29,925 nt of DNA from JAUVIB01 sp964424545 (GCA_964424545.1 CAYRJN010000024.1:1-29925), one strand, 5' to 3'; shown: positions 7,443-15,626, counted from the first letter of the stretch. Translations and numbers: made by a program. The notes: generated by a model from the sequence alone, not told the origin.

Positions 7443-8753
7443 TTAATTTAAAAACAATTTTATAACTTTTTTGGCAGATTTCAAAATATTATTTTCATTT
7501 AAAGTGATTAAATTGCGATTTTTTAACACCCATTTGCCGTTTATCATCACATTATGTATATCCGAAGCCTGCGAAGAATAAATAATCTTATTAAAAACAT
7601 CGTAATACGGTTGAGAATGCAGCTCTTCGGAGTGGAGTAAAATAAGATCGGCTTTTTTACCTTTTTCTATACTTCCGACCTCATTTTCCAGATTCAGAGT
7701 TTTTGCGCCGTTGATTGTGGCCATTTTCATTATTTCGGAAGCCGGCAGCGCTGTTACGCCGTATCTTGGCCGCTGGATTAACCCTGCGAGCCGCATTTCA
7801 TTAAAGATATTTAGATTATTGTTACAAGGCGCGCCGTCCGATCCGAGGGAGACGGTAATACCGTTTTGAATATATTCGGGAACCGGAGCGATGCCCGAAC
7901 CCAATTTTAAATTGGCGGAGGGGCAATGGAGCGCTTTAACGTTATCCTCCTTCAAAATCTCCACTTCTTTGTCGTTAACCCAAACGCAATGCGCCAAACA
8001 GAGATTCTCGGCGGTAATGCCGATTTTTTTGAAATACTCAATGTTGCCCATTCCGAAGATTGTTTGAATTTTTTTAATTTCTTCGGGGTTTTCCGCGGCA
8101 TGGGTGTGAAAGAGTACTTTTTTTTCCCTCGATATACGTCCCGTTTCCTTTAACAATTCTTCCGTGCAAGCCAAAACAAATCGCGGCGCAAACGCATATT
8201 TTAAACGACCGTGATCGTGATTATGCCATTTTTCCAAAAGTCGCAAACTTTCCTTAATGCTTTGTTCGGTGCTCTCCTTTAATCCTTGCGGCGTACCGGG
8301 AGCGTCCATCATCGCTTTGCCGCTTACGGCCCGCATTCCCGATCGGTTCAGAGCATCAAAAACGACGTCATGATGATGTACGGTGCCCATATCCATTATG
8401 GTTGTGGTTCCGCTTTTAATCAATTCGGCTATGCCCAATTGGGCGCTTACGGTAAGGGTTTCGGGCGTATGTATACTTTCGTAAGGCCAAATTTTAGTTT
8501 CCAACCATCGCAACAGCGTCAAATCTTCTGCCATATTCCTAAAAAGCGTCTGACAAAGGTGGACATGAGTTTGTATGAAACCCGGCAAAACAATATATTC
8601 TTCCGCCTCAAATTGTTCGTCGAACTTGCTCCTTATATTATCGGCGATTTGAGAAATAATATTGCCATTTATTAAAATATCGCTTCTATAAACATCCAAA
8701 GACTTGTTCATCGAAACGATTAATGGGTTTTTTATTAAGATTTTACGGCTCAT
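7443..8753 (-). CDS. dadD: 5'-deoxyadenosine deaminase / SAH deaminase-type amidohydrolase
   Basis: A 436-residue metal-dependent amidohydrolase of the MtaD/TrzA/DadD group. Seen in order: HVH (63-65) in GFIQTHVHLCQTLFR, the LRWLETKIWPYE segment typical of the 5'-deoxyadenosine/S-adenosylhomocysteine deaminases, HTHAAE (216-221), AHC (His255), HCPSANLKLGSG (His276), and metal-binding Asp306 in SLGSDGAPCNN. These enzymes deaminate the adenine ring of 5'-deoxyadenosine, 5'-methylthioadenosine or S-adenosylhomocysteine in the cytosol; exact preference cannot be read. 5'-Deoxyadenosine is the by-product of radical SAM enzymes such as the one at 605. It is the first gene of the minus-strand operon, behind a good promoter (8785-8813); its Shine-Dalgarno site is weak. 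Confidence 0.88.
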   Translation of the reverse strand: MSRKILIKNPLIVSMNKSLDVYRSDILINGNIISQIADNIRSKFDEQFEAEEYIVLPGFIQTHVHLCQTLFRNMAEDLTLLRWLETKIWPYESIHTPETLTVSAQLGIAELIKSGTTTIMDMGTVHHHDVVFDALNRSGMRAVSGKAMMDAPGTPQGLKESTEQSIKESLRLLEKWHNHDHGRLKYAFAPRFVLACTEELLKETGRISREKKVLFHTHAAENPEEIKKIQTIFGMGNIEYFKKIGITAENLCLAHCVWVNDKEVEILKEDNVKALHCPSANLKLGSGIAPVPEYIQNGITVSLGSDGAPCNNNLNIFNEMRLAGLIQRPRYGVTALPASEIMKMATINGAKTLNLENEVGSIEKGKKADLILLHSEELHSQPYYDVFNKIIYSSQASDIHNVMINGKWVLKNRNLITLNENNILKSAKKVIKLFLN

Positions 8754-8784
8754 TTTTATGTACTATATTCATAACTACCTATAA

Positions 8785-8813
8785 AATATACAGTTTGTAA
8801 GTCTTTTTATCAA
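8785..8813 (-). promoter_or_regulatory. sigma70-type promoter of the dadD operon
   Basis: Reading the minus strand, TTGATA (8813-8808), a 17-base spacer, then TATATT (8790-8785), each 5 of 6 to consensus. The expected start near 8778 gives a leader of about 25 bases to the dadD ATG. It diverges from the gap promoter. Confidence 0.6.
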
Positions 8814-8883
8814 GATAAAATCATTAATATAGCGATATTTTATTTTTATTGTGAAAAAAAACATAAGATTTTTGTATTTATTC

Positions 8884-8912
8884 TTGACAGCTCTTAGTCT
8901 ATTGTTTATTTT
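8884..8912 (+). promoter_or_regulatory. sigma70-type promoter of the gap operon
   Basis: A perfect -35 TTGACA (8884-8889), 17-base spacer, and -10 TATTTT (8907-8912, 4 of 6). It would give a leader of about 45 bases before the gap ATG. No riboswitch-like fold is evident in the leader. Confidence 0.6.
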
Positions 8913-8964
8913 CGAGCTCCGAAAAGGAAGTAATTGAACATTTAAACATAAAAGGAGATTGATT

Positions 8965-9966
8965 ATGAGTATTAAAATTGCAATTAACGGATTCGGGAGA
9001 ATCGGTCGTCTTGTTTTTAAAGCAAGTCAGGCTAATTCCGATATAGAAGTCGTTGCTATTAACGATTTAACGGACGCCAAAACTTTGGCGCATTTATTGA
9101 AATATGATTCCGTTCACGGCCGCTACCCTGAGTGTGTTAAAGCGGACGGCGACAATATTGTCGTTGGGGATAAAACAATTCCCGTTACGGCTGAAAAAGA
9201 TCCTTCAAAATTACCGTGGGCCGAACTCGGCGTTGACGTGGCAATTGAATCCACCGGTGTATTTCGCAAGAAAGCGCAGATTGAGCAGCACTTAAGCGCC
9301 GGCGCTAAAAAAGTTATCTTAACCGTTCCTTCGAAGGATGAAATTGACAATACGATAGTTCTCGGCGTTAACGATGATGCGTTAAAAGCGGAAGATAAAA
9401 TCGTTTCCAATGCTTCCTGCACCACAAACTGTCTCGCGCCGATAGCCAAGGTTTTGAATGATAATTTCGGTATTAAAAACGGTTTAATGACCACCGTTCA
9501 TGCCTATACAAACGATCAGAGAATCCTTGATTTTCCGCATAGCGATTTGCGCAGAGCGAGAGCTGCAGCGGTTAGTATGATCCCGACTACGACCGGCGCC
9601 GCTATTGCCGTCGGCAGAGTTATTCCGCAATTGAACGGTAAATTAAACGGAATGTCCTTGCGCGTTCCGACCAGCGACGGTTCCATTGTAGACCTCGTAG
9701 CGCAATTGGATAAGAACGTTACCGTAGAAGAGATCAATGCAGCGATGAAAGCCGCAGCGGAAGGTCCGATGAAGGGTATTTTGGAATATACCGAAGATCC
9801 GATTGTATCCATTGATATCGTAGGCAATCCTCATTCCAGTATTTTTGATTCTTTATCAACCATGGTGCTTGACGGCAATCTCGTAAAAGTTCTTTCCTGG
9901 TATGATAATGAGTGGGGTTATTCAAACCGCGTTGTCGATTTAGTTAAACGCGTTGCAACCATATAA
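8965..9966 (+). CDS. gap: glyceraldehyde-3-phosphate dehydrogenase
   Basis: Cytosolic glycolytic enzyme converting glyceraldehyde 3-phosphate, phosphate and NAD+ to 1,3-bisphosphoglycerate. The 333-residue protein has the NGFGRIGR Rossmann fingerprint at the N-terminus, NDL (33-35) with the Asp that favours NAD+ over NADP+, catalytic Cys152 in SNASCTTNC, the TVHAYTNDQ segment with the catalytic His, RRARAAA, and SWYDNEWGYSNRV near the end. Full normal length. ATG 8965 is chosen because AAAGGAG ends 7 bases upstream; a TTG at 8959 would collide with it. It is the first gene of gap-pgk-tpiA-secG-tRNA-Leu and is followed by a hairpin terminator before pgk, which would make gap transcript the most abundant of the operon. 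Confidence 0.98.
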   Translation: MSIKIAINGFGRIGRLVFKASQANSDIEVVAINDLTDAKTLAHLLKYDSVHGRYPECVKADGDNIVVGDKTIPVTAEKDPSKLPWAELGVDVAIESTGVFRKKAQIEQHLSAGAKKVILTVPSKDEIDNTIVLGVNDDALKAEDKIVSNASCTTNCLAPIAKVLNDNFGIKNGLMTTVHAYTNDQRILDFPHSDLRRARAAAVSMIPTTTGAAIAVGRVIPQLNGKLNGMSLRVPTSDGSIVDLVAQLDKNVTVEEINAAMKAAAEGPMKGILEYTEDPIVSIDIVGNPHSSIFDSLSTMVLDGNLVKVLSWYDNEWGYSNRVVDLVKRVATI

Positions 9967-9984
9967 TTTTTGGTTAATTTTTTC

Positions 9985-10010
9985 GGGCTGTCATTTGGCA
10001 GCCCTTTTTT
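9985..10010 (+). terminator. terminator/attenuator between gap and pgk
   Basis: Stem GGGCTG (9985-9990) with CAGCCC (9999-10004), 8-base loop, then six T. No separate promoter is obvious before pgk, so it is probably leaky and sets gap above pgk, although an unseen pgk promoter is possible. Confidence 0.8.
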
Positions 10011-10043
10011 CTAATTGATTAGTCAAAATAAAGGGAATAAGAA

Positions 10044-11240
10044 ATGGCAAAATTAACCATTGAACATTTGAACTTTAAAGATAAAAAAGCGCTTGTCCGC
10101 TGTGATTTCAATGTGCCGTTAGATGAAAAGCAGCAAATAACGGACGATCGGCGTATTAAAGCATCTTTACCGACCATTAAAAAAATACTTGCCGATGGAG
10201 GTAGTCTCATCTTAATGAGTCATCTCGGACGTCCTAAAGGTGAAAAAATACCGGAGATGAGTCTAAAACCGGTTGCGGTACGTCTTTCCGAGTTGTTGGA
10301 AAAAGATGTTATGCTGGCGCCGGATTGCATCGGAGAAGAGACGCAAAAATTGAAAGACGATTTGCAGAAGGGTCGGATTTTATTACTTGAAAATTTGCGT
10401 TATCATAAAGAAGAGACAAAAAACGACGAAAATTTTGCTCGTCAATTGGCCCAAGGCGCGGATATCTATGTGAACGACGCCTTCGGTACGGCGCACAGAG
10501 CGCATGCTTCTACGGCCGGCGTAACCAAGTTTTTTGATCAGGCAGCCGCCGGGTATTTAATTGAAAAAGAGTTGAAATATCTTGGTAATGCGGTTGATAA
10601 TCCGGTGCGTCCTATGGTTGCCATTCTCGGCGGCGCTAAAATTTCGGGAAAAATCGACGTAATCAAGAGTTTGTTTGAAAAAGTAGATACGTTGATTATC
10701 GGCGGCGGTATGGCCTATACTTTCTATAAGTCAAAGGGTTATGAAATAGGCACATCGCTGCTTGAAGAGGATAAAGTGGCTTTAGCTGGAGAAATATTAA
10801 ATGAAGCCGAAGATAAAAATATCGATTTGATCATTCCGGTTGATGTGGTTGTAGCCGATGATTTTAATAATGAAGCCAAAACCGAGGTCGTGCCTGTTGA
10901 TCGGATACCTGCCGATTATATGGGGTTGGATATAGGCCCGAAAACCATCGATCTTTTTTCCGAAAAGATTAAAGCGGCCAAAACGATTGTCTGGAACGGT
11001 CCGGTAGGTGTTTTTGAAATGCCAAATTTTGCCAATGGTACGCGTAAAGTTGCCGAAGCCATCGCCGAAGCTACAGCAGGCGGGGCAGTCAGCGTGATAG
11101 GCGGCGGCGATTCCGCTGCGGCGATCAGTCAATTCGGAATGGATGAGCAGTTTACGCATATCTCCACCGGCGGCGGCGCTTCGTTGGAATTTCTTGAAGG
11201 AAAAGTACTGCCGGGTATCGCCGCATTAACGGATGTGTAG
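10044..11240 (+). CDS. pgk: phosphoglycerate kinase
   Basis: Cytosolic enzyme transferring phosphate from 1,3-bisphosphoglycerate to ADP. The 398-residue length is normal for bacteria. Seen: ALVRCDFNVPL (Arg19, Asp21, Asn23 of the substrate-binding basic patch), LMSHLGRPKG, ENLRYHKEE, YVNDAFGTAHRAHAST, ILGGAKISGKID, the nucleotide-binding WNGPVGVFE, and the C-terminal GGGDSAAA and STGGGASLEFLEG. ATG follows AAGGGAATAAGAA. It is 35 bases before tpiA and reads in the same operon. Nothing unusual. Confidence 0.98.
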   Translation: MAKLTIEHLNFKDKKALVRCDFNVPLDEKQQITDDRRIKASLPTIKKILADGGSLILMSHLGRPKGEKIPEMSLKPVAVRLSELLEKDVMLAPDCIGEETQKLKDDLQKGRILLLENLRYHKEETKNDENFARQLAQGADIYVNDAFGTAHRAHASTAGVTKFFDQAAAGYLIEKELKYLGNAVDNPVRPMVAILGGAKISGKIDVIKSLFEKVDTLIIGGGMAYTFYKSKGYEIGTSLLEEDKVALAGEILNEAEDKNIDLIIPVDVVVADDFNNEAKTEVVPVDRIPADYMGLDIGPKTIDLFSEKIKAAKTIVWNGPVGVFEMPNFANGTRKVAEAIAEATAGGAVSVIGGGDSAAAISQFGMDEQFTHISTGGGASLEFLEGKVLPGIAALTDV

Positions 11241-11275
11241 TTATTTAATCGATAAAAGAAAAAGAGGAAATAAAA

Positions 11276-12040
11276 ATGGCAAGAGATTATGTAATTGCCG
11301 GCAACTGGAAAATGTTTAAAACAAATTCCGAAGCGTTGCAACTAGCAAATCAAATTAAAATAAAAACGACGGATATTAAAAAAACAAGGATGATAATTTG
11401 TCCGCCGGCTACGGCGTTATCCGTTGTAAACGACGTAATTAAAGATAGCTCCGTCGCTCTCGGAGCGCAGAATATGTATTGGGAAAAAGAAGGCGCCTAT
11501 ACGGGCGAACTCAGTCCGGGAATGATTAAAAGCGCTGGCGCGACTTATGTTATCATTGGTCATTCGGAAAGACGACAGTATTTTGGCGAAACAGACGAAA
11601 CGGTAAATAAAAAAATTAAGGCCGCTCTCGAAAACGGTCTAAATCCGATTGTTTGCGTCGGAGAATCGCTTGAAGAGAGAGAAGCCAACATTACCGAAAA
11701 AATAGTCAGTAAACAAATTTCCGGCGCTTTGAGTGGATTAGACGCCGCATCGGCGGAAAAACTGATTATCGCCTATGAACCGATATGGGCGATCGGTACG
11801 GGTAAAACGGCTACGCCCGAACAAGCGCAGGAAGTTCATAAAAGTATCCGCGCTTTAATCGCTTCGTTATATAATGATAGCGTTGCCGATAATATGGTTA
11901 TCCAATACGGCGGCAGCGTTAAGCCGGAAAACGCCCAAGTCTTATTAAGTCAAACGGATGTGGACGGCGCCCTGGTAGGAGGGGCCTGTTTAAAAGCCGA
12001 TTTATTTTCCGAAATTATTCATATTGCCGAAAATTTATAG
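11276..12040 (+). CDS. tpiA: triosephosphate isomerase
   Basis: Interconverts dihydroxyacetone phosphate and glyceraldehyde 3-phosphate in the cytosol. The 254-residue protein has GNWKM (Asn10, Lys12), IGHSERR with electrophilic His96, the signature AYEPIWAIGTGKTA with catalytic Glu168 and the phosphate-gripping loop 6, and GGSVKPENA. Normal length. The ribosome site AAAGAGGAAA lies just upstream. It belongs to the gap-pgk-tpiA-secG run; a 76-base gap separates it from secG. Confidence 0.98.
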   Translation: MARDYVIAGNWKMFKTNSEALQLANQIKIKTTDIKKTRMIICPPATALSVVNDVIKDSSVALGAQNMYWEKEGAYTGELSPGMIKSAGATYVIIGHSERRQYFGETDETVNKKIKAALENGLNPIVCVGESLEEREANITEKIVSKQISGALSGLDAASAEKLIIAYEPIWAIGTGKTATPEQAQEVHKSIRALIASLYNDSVADNMVIQYGGSVKPENAQVLLSQTDVDGALVGGACLKADLFSEIIHIAENL

Positions 12041-12116
12041 AAATATTTGATACTGTATTAAAAAATATTTAAATTAAAAACTTGTATTTGCAATATGAAT
12101 GCGGAGTAAAAATTAT

Positions 12117-12494
<378 letters not shown>

Positions 12495-12502
12495 AATTTG
12501 TT

Positions 12503-12587
12503 GCTGGAGTGGTGGAATTTGGTAGACACGCTATCTTGAGGGGGTAGTGGGTGCACACCCGTGCGGGTTCAAGTCCCGCCTCCAGCA
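12503..12587 (+). tRNA. tRNA-Leu (anticodon GAG)
   Basis: An 85-base class II tRNA. The acceptor stem GCTGGAG (12503-12509) pairs fully with CTCCAGC (12580-12586), with discriminator A12587. D-arm sequence TGGTGGAATTTGGTAGACAC is leucine-type; anticodon stem CTATC/GGTAG with one wobble pair encloses GAG (12538-12540); a variable arm with GTGGGTGCACAC follows; the T arm GCGGGTTCAAGTCCCGC is perfect. CCA is not encoded and must be added. It starts 8 bases after secG and is followed by a terminator, so it is probably cut from the glycolysis/secG mRNA. The E. coli secG gene is likewise followed by a tRNA-Leu(GAG). Confidence 0.97.
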
Positions 12588-12599
12588 CGTTAAAAATTA

Positions 12600-12630
12600 G
12601 CGTCTCATAATTATATGAGGCGCTTTTTTT
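12600..12630 (+). terminator. terminator of the gap-to-tRNA-Leu operon
   Basis: Stem GCGTCTCAT (12600-12608) with ATGAGGCGC (12615-12623), 9 bp with one wobble, 6-base loop, then seven T. Confidence 0.92.
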
Positions 12631-12898
12631 GTTTTTTAAACTTATTAATACGATGGCAGTGGTATGGATTTAGAAATTCTTTAGGATGTGCTAATATCAT
12701 GAACAGAGGAATCAGATCGCCAAACGATCATAAAGAACAAAGAATCTTGCATTCCACATCAATTCATGCCATTTACCTGTAATCATCACTTAAACTTTCA
12801 ATAAACAGTTTTTGTAATTCCGGGTGACTTTTTCGGTTGCTTCTGATGTTACGGCCGATGTATTATTAAAAATTTCAGACAGACGCTAGAATTTAAAA
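12631..12898 (+). other. intergenic stretch without a clear gene
   Basis: No open frame with a good start was found. On the minus strand two short readable pieces in different frames (about 12772-12845, and 12712-12785 with KWHELMWNARFFVLYDRL) look faintly protein-like and could be a decayed gene, but there is no recognisable family. The Nramp promoter presumably lies here; no convincing -35/-10 pair was seen. Confidence 0.4.
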
Positions 12899-14116
12899 AT
12901 GAAAATAAAAAATATTATAAAATCAATCGGTCCTGCTTTTATCATAGCATCTGTGGTATTGGGGCCGGGGAGTATCACTGTAGCGTCGCGTATCGGTTCT
13001 TCTTTCGGATATGAACTGTTGTGGGTTTTACTCTTCTCAGGTATATCCATGATTGTTTATACATCAATGGCGGCGCGTTTCGGTATAATAAACAGGGATT
13101 CGATTTTGCATGTTATATCGAAAAAATATAGTAAATGGTTTTCCGTATCCATAGGTGCGGCGGTATTTTTGGCGGCTTTAAGTTGGCAATTCGGTAATAA
13201 TCTTGGTATCGGAATCGCCATGAAGGAAATTACGGGCATAAATGAATCCGTTTGGCCTGTAATATTTACAACTGCCGGCGTAATTTTGATATTTTATGCT
13301 AAAAATCTTTATAATATTTTGGAAAAGTTAATGACCGCAATGGTTATGATAATGATTATATCCTTTACCATAAATCTCGTTTTGATAAAACCGAATGTTG
13401 CCGATGTCGCAAAGGGTTTTTTACCTATATCTTTTCCCAATGATAGTTTTGCGGAAATTGCCTCCTTGGTTGCAACCACTTTTGCTTTACCGGCTGCTAT
13501 CTATCAGGCATATCTTGTGCAAAATAAGGGGTGGCGCAAAAAAGATTTAAACGAAGGTATTGTTAGCGCCAACAGCGGGGTTGTTATGCTGGTTCTTATA
13601 ACGGCAATAATTATAATAACTTCAGCCGCCGCATTGCATCCGAAAGGAATTAAAGTCAACAGCGCCGCAGAAATGGCTATGCAATTGGATAAATTATTCG
13701 GTAATTTTGCGCGCTATATATTTAGTTTCGGGCTTTCAGCCGCCGCGTTTTCTTCTTTAATGGTAAATGCGGTAATTGGAGGCGGGATGCTTTCGGATAG
13801 TCTGCAAAAAGGGCGTTCGATGAATGAAAAAATGCCAAAAATAGTTACCACAATAATTCTATTAACTGGAATGTTGATTGCCGTGTTTTTTAAGGGAAAT
13901 ATCATCTATGCATTAATTATGGCGCAGGCTTCATCGGTTTTCGGCGTGCCTTTGGTTGCCGTTGGTTTAATGTTAGTGGCCAATAATAAAGATATTATGG
14001 CCGAGTATGTAAACACCCGCCGACAGAATATTATTGGCCTTTTCGGATTGCTTTTAATCAGCATTATGGTTTACTATATGTATGACAAATTGATCATGTT
14101 TATCGGGCAATTATAA
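12899..14116 (+). CDS. Nramp-family membrane transporter, divergent metal site
   Basis: A 405-residue polytopic inner-membrane protein with about 11 hydrophobic helices. The N-terminus GPAF...GPGSITVAS (11-30) aligns with Nramp/MntH TM1 (GPAF...DPGN), and FALPAAIYQAY (about 195-205) with TM6 (MPHxxY), so the Nramp fold is well supported. However, the metal ligands are replaced: DPGN is GPGS (22-25) and MPH is LPA (197-199). Classical Nramps take up Mn2+ or Fe2+ with protons; a homologue lacking Asp, Asn and Met may move another ion or substrate. Such ligand-poor Nramp relatives exist in Bacteroidota-like genomes, usually annotated simply as divalent metal transporters. The ribosome site is weak and the gene lies 270 bases after the tRNA operon terminator. 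Substrate not assigned. Confidence 0.85.
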   Translation: MKIKNIIKSIGPAFIIASVVLGPGSITVASRIGSSFGYELLWVLLFSGISMIVYTSMAARFGIINRDSILHVISKKYSKWFSVSIGAAVFLAALSWQFGNNLGIGIAMKEITGINESVWPVIFTTAGVILIFYAKNLYNILEKLMTAMVMIMIISFTINLVLIKPNVADVAKGFLPISFPNDSFAEIASLVATTFALPAAIYQAYLVQNKGWRKKDLNEGIVSANSGVVMLVLITAIIIITSAAALHPKGIKVNSAAEMAMQLDKLFGNFARYIFSFGLSAAAFSSLMVNAVIGGGMLSDSLQKGRSMNEKMPKIVTTIILLTGMLIAVFFKGNIIYALIMAQASSVFGVPLVAVGLMLVANNKDIMAEYVNTRRQNIIGLFGLLLISIMVYYMYDKLIMFIGQL

Positions 14117-14135
14117 ATTTAAGCAGGAATAAATA

Positions 14136-14282
14136 ATGGAAAGTTATCCACAATATATAAAAAACGAGGAGGCGCTGAAAGAACTGTTGTCGCGTCCAAA
14201 CATGTATATAACGGGCCATAATAATTTTAACTCTGCCGGAATTTTGTCATTAATAAGGGTAATGAATAAATTTAGCCTGTGA
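14136..14282 (+). CDS. short ORF, likely N-terminal fragment of a lost gene
   Basis: A 48-codon frame, 19 bases after the Nramp stop, with a fair ribosome site (AGCAGGAA) 8 bases before ATG. The peptide starts MESYPQYIKNEEALKELL and contains SRPNMYITGHNNFNSAG, reminiscent of the first 50 residues of larger cytosolic families that begin with a LLxRPxMYxG segment; then it ends abruptly at TGA (14280-14282), with no continuation in the other plus-strand frames. It is either a truncated remnant or a genuine small protein; the remnant reading is preferred because a broken gene follows. No function assigned. Confidence 0.4.
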   Translation: MESYPQYIKNEEALKELLSRPNMYITGHNNFNSAGILSLIRVMNKFSL

Positions 14283-14398
14283 ATGATAAAGAATCTACAA
14301 TTTTTTAAAATATCTTCCTTTTATTTTTATTTAGACTAATATTGATTTTTTTTCTAACTTACCTTTTCTCATTATACAAGGAAAAATAAAAGTCTAAA

Positions 14399-14883
14399 AT
14401 GAAAATTTCTCCTTTTGCGGCCATATTACTTGTCGTTACTATCAATTTTTTGTTTTCAAAAGAGTATCACGTTTCCATAAAGGGCGCGGATGATATTAAC
14501 GGTACGTTTAATAAACCGTTTAGATCCATATCCCATGCCGCCAGAATTGCTCAAACGGGTGATGTTATTATTGTTCATCAGGGCGTTTACCGGGAAAAGA
14601 TTGTTCTCGCGCGAGGTGGTATTTAGGATAAAAAGCGGATCGTATATCGGGCGGCAAAGGGAGAAAAAGTCGAGATTAAGGGGACGGAAATTATTAAAGG
14701 GTGGAAACGCTTCCGGGACAATGTGTGGAAAGTTACCATTTCCAATTGCCCTTTGATAACCCCGACGGGAGCGATTTAATAATCGATCGCGATTATTTCG
14801 GAAAGAAACGGAATGAACGTAATCCGACTGTCGGGCCTTTCGAAAAACCCGATATACGGAAAAGTAAATGGAAAGTTTGGTAG
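14399..14883 (+). pseudogene. broken right-handed beta-helix (pectate-lyase-like) protein
   Basis: The N-terminal part of a secreted parallel beta-helix polysaccharide-degrading-type protein. A signal peptide (KISPFAAILLVVTINFLFS) is followed by EYHVSIKGADDINGT, FRSISHAARIAQTGDVIIVHQGVYRE, the hallmark opening of DUF1565/beta-helix enzymes. The frame stops at TAG 14624-14626, but the same frame continues with sensible sequence (KKRIVYRAAKGEKVEIKGTE, then GWKRF and VWKVTI) to about 14745. There the reading moves to another frame (FDNPDGSDLIIDRDYFGKKR) and stops at 14883. The rest of the helix, normally several hundred residues, is missing, and the PAP2 gene starts at the next base. So: one nonsense codon, one frameshift and a 3' deletion. 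Such enzymes act on pectin-like glycans, in keeping with the uronate genes downstream, but this copy is dead. Confidence 0.8.
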
Positions 14884-15450
14884 ATGATTGATTGGCTGTT
14901 GCAAGCGGATACTTACTGTTTTATATTGTTTAATATGAAAGTCGCTAATCCGGTTTTTGATGTGATAATGCCGTTTATAACGGCACAGCAAACATGGTAT
15001 CCCGTATGGTTGTTTCTGTTAATTTATCTACCATGGAAAGGCGGAAAAAAAGGACGTTGGGCTGTGCTTTTGATTCTTTTATCCTTTGCGGTAGCGGATG
15101 CTTCGGCCTATCGTATCTTTAAACCGTGGATTCAACGTATTCGTCCTTGTAATATGGTTGAAAACGTTCATTTATTAGTAGGGAACAAAACATCCTGGTC
15201 GATGCCCTCCAATCATGCGGCTAATTTTTTTGCAATTGCGACTGTATTGGCTTGGTTTTATGGAAAATATCGTCTATATTTTTATTTTATAGCCGCGTTG
15301 GTGGCATACTCACGAGTAGCTGTCGGCGTTCATTATCCTTTTGATGTTTTGGCGGGCGCGTTACTTGGTTATATGGTAAGCAGGATTTGGCTATCTATAT
15401 TTGTTATCGCCGATAAAAAGTATCATTTATCTTCTGATAATAGAGAGTAA
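14884..15450 (+). CDS. PAP2-family membrane phosphatase
   Basis: A 188-residue integral membrane phosphatase of the PAP2/acid phosphatase superfamily. All three catalytic motifs are present: KPWIQRIRP (Lys80 to Pro88), PSNH (108-111) and SRVAVGVHYPFD (Ser143-Arg144, His150, Asp154). About five membrane helices. Members of this size dephosphorylate undecaprenyl diphosphate (BcrC/PgpB type), phosphatidylglycerol phosphate or other lipid phosphates; the exact substrate is open. ATG directly follows the TAG that ends the broken beta-helix gene, with GGAAAG about 10 bases upstream. The 3' side runs toward the assembly gap. Confidence 0.9.
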   Translation: MIDWLLQADTYCFILFNMKVANPVFDVIMPFITAQQTWYPVWLFLLIYLPWKGGKKGRWAVLLILLSFAVADASAYRIFKPWIQRIRPCNMVENVHLLVGNKTSWSMPSNHAANFFAIATVLAWFYGKYRLYFYFIAALVAYSRVAVGVHYPFDVLAGALLGYMVSRIWLSIFVIADKKYHLSSDNRE

Positions 15451-15500
15451 TATTTTTGTATAAAAAGAGGTTGCACTGATAAAAGGAGTGTATAAAAAAT

Positions 15501-15626
15501 TGTATTTATCTCANNNNNNNNNNNNNNNNNNNNNNNNNNNNNNNNNNNNNNNNNNNNNNNNNNNNNNNNNNNNNNNNNNNNNNNNNNNNNNNNNNNNNNN
15601 NNNNNNNNNNNNNTGTATTTATCTCA
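15501..15626. repeat. 13-base direct repeat on both edges of the N run
   Basis: TGTATTTATCTCA is the last sequence before the Ns (15501-15513) and the first after them (15614-15626). Terminal identity of this kind points to overlapping contig ends rather than to a biological repeat. Confidence 0.85.
15514..15613. other. assembly gap of 100 N
   Basis: Exactly 100 unknown bases, the usual placeholder for a scaffold join of unknown size. Nothing can be said about its content. Confidence 0.98.

Noticed and set aside
12041..12116. Paired AAATATTT words between tpiA and secG as a terminator
   Set aside because: The stem is A/T only and lacks a T tail, so it would be too weak.
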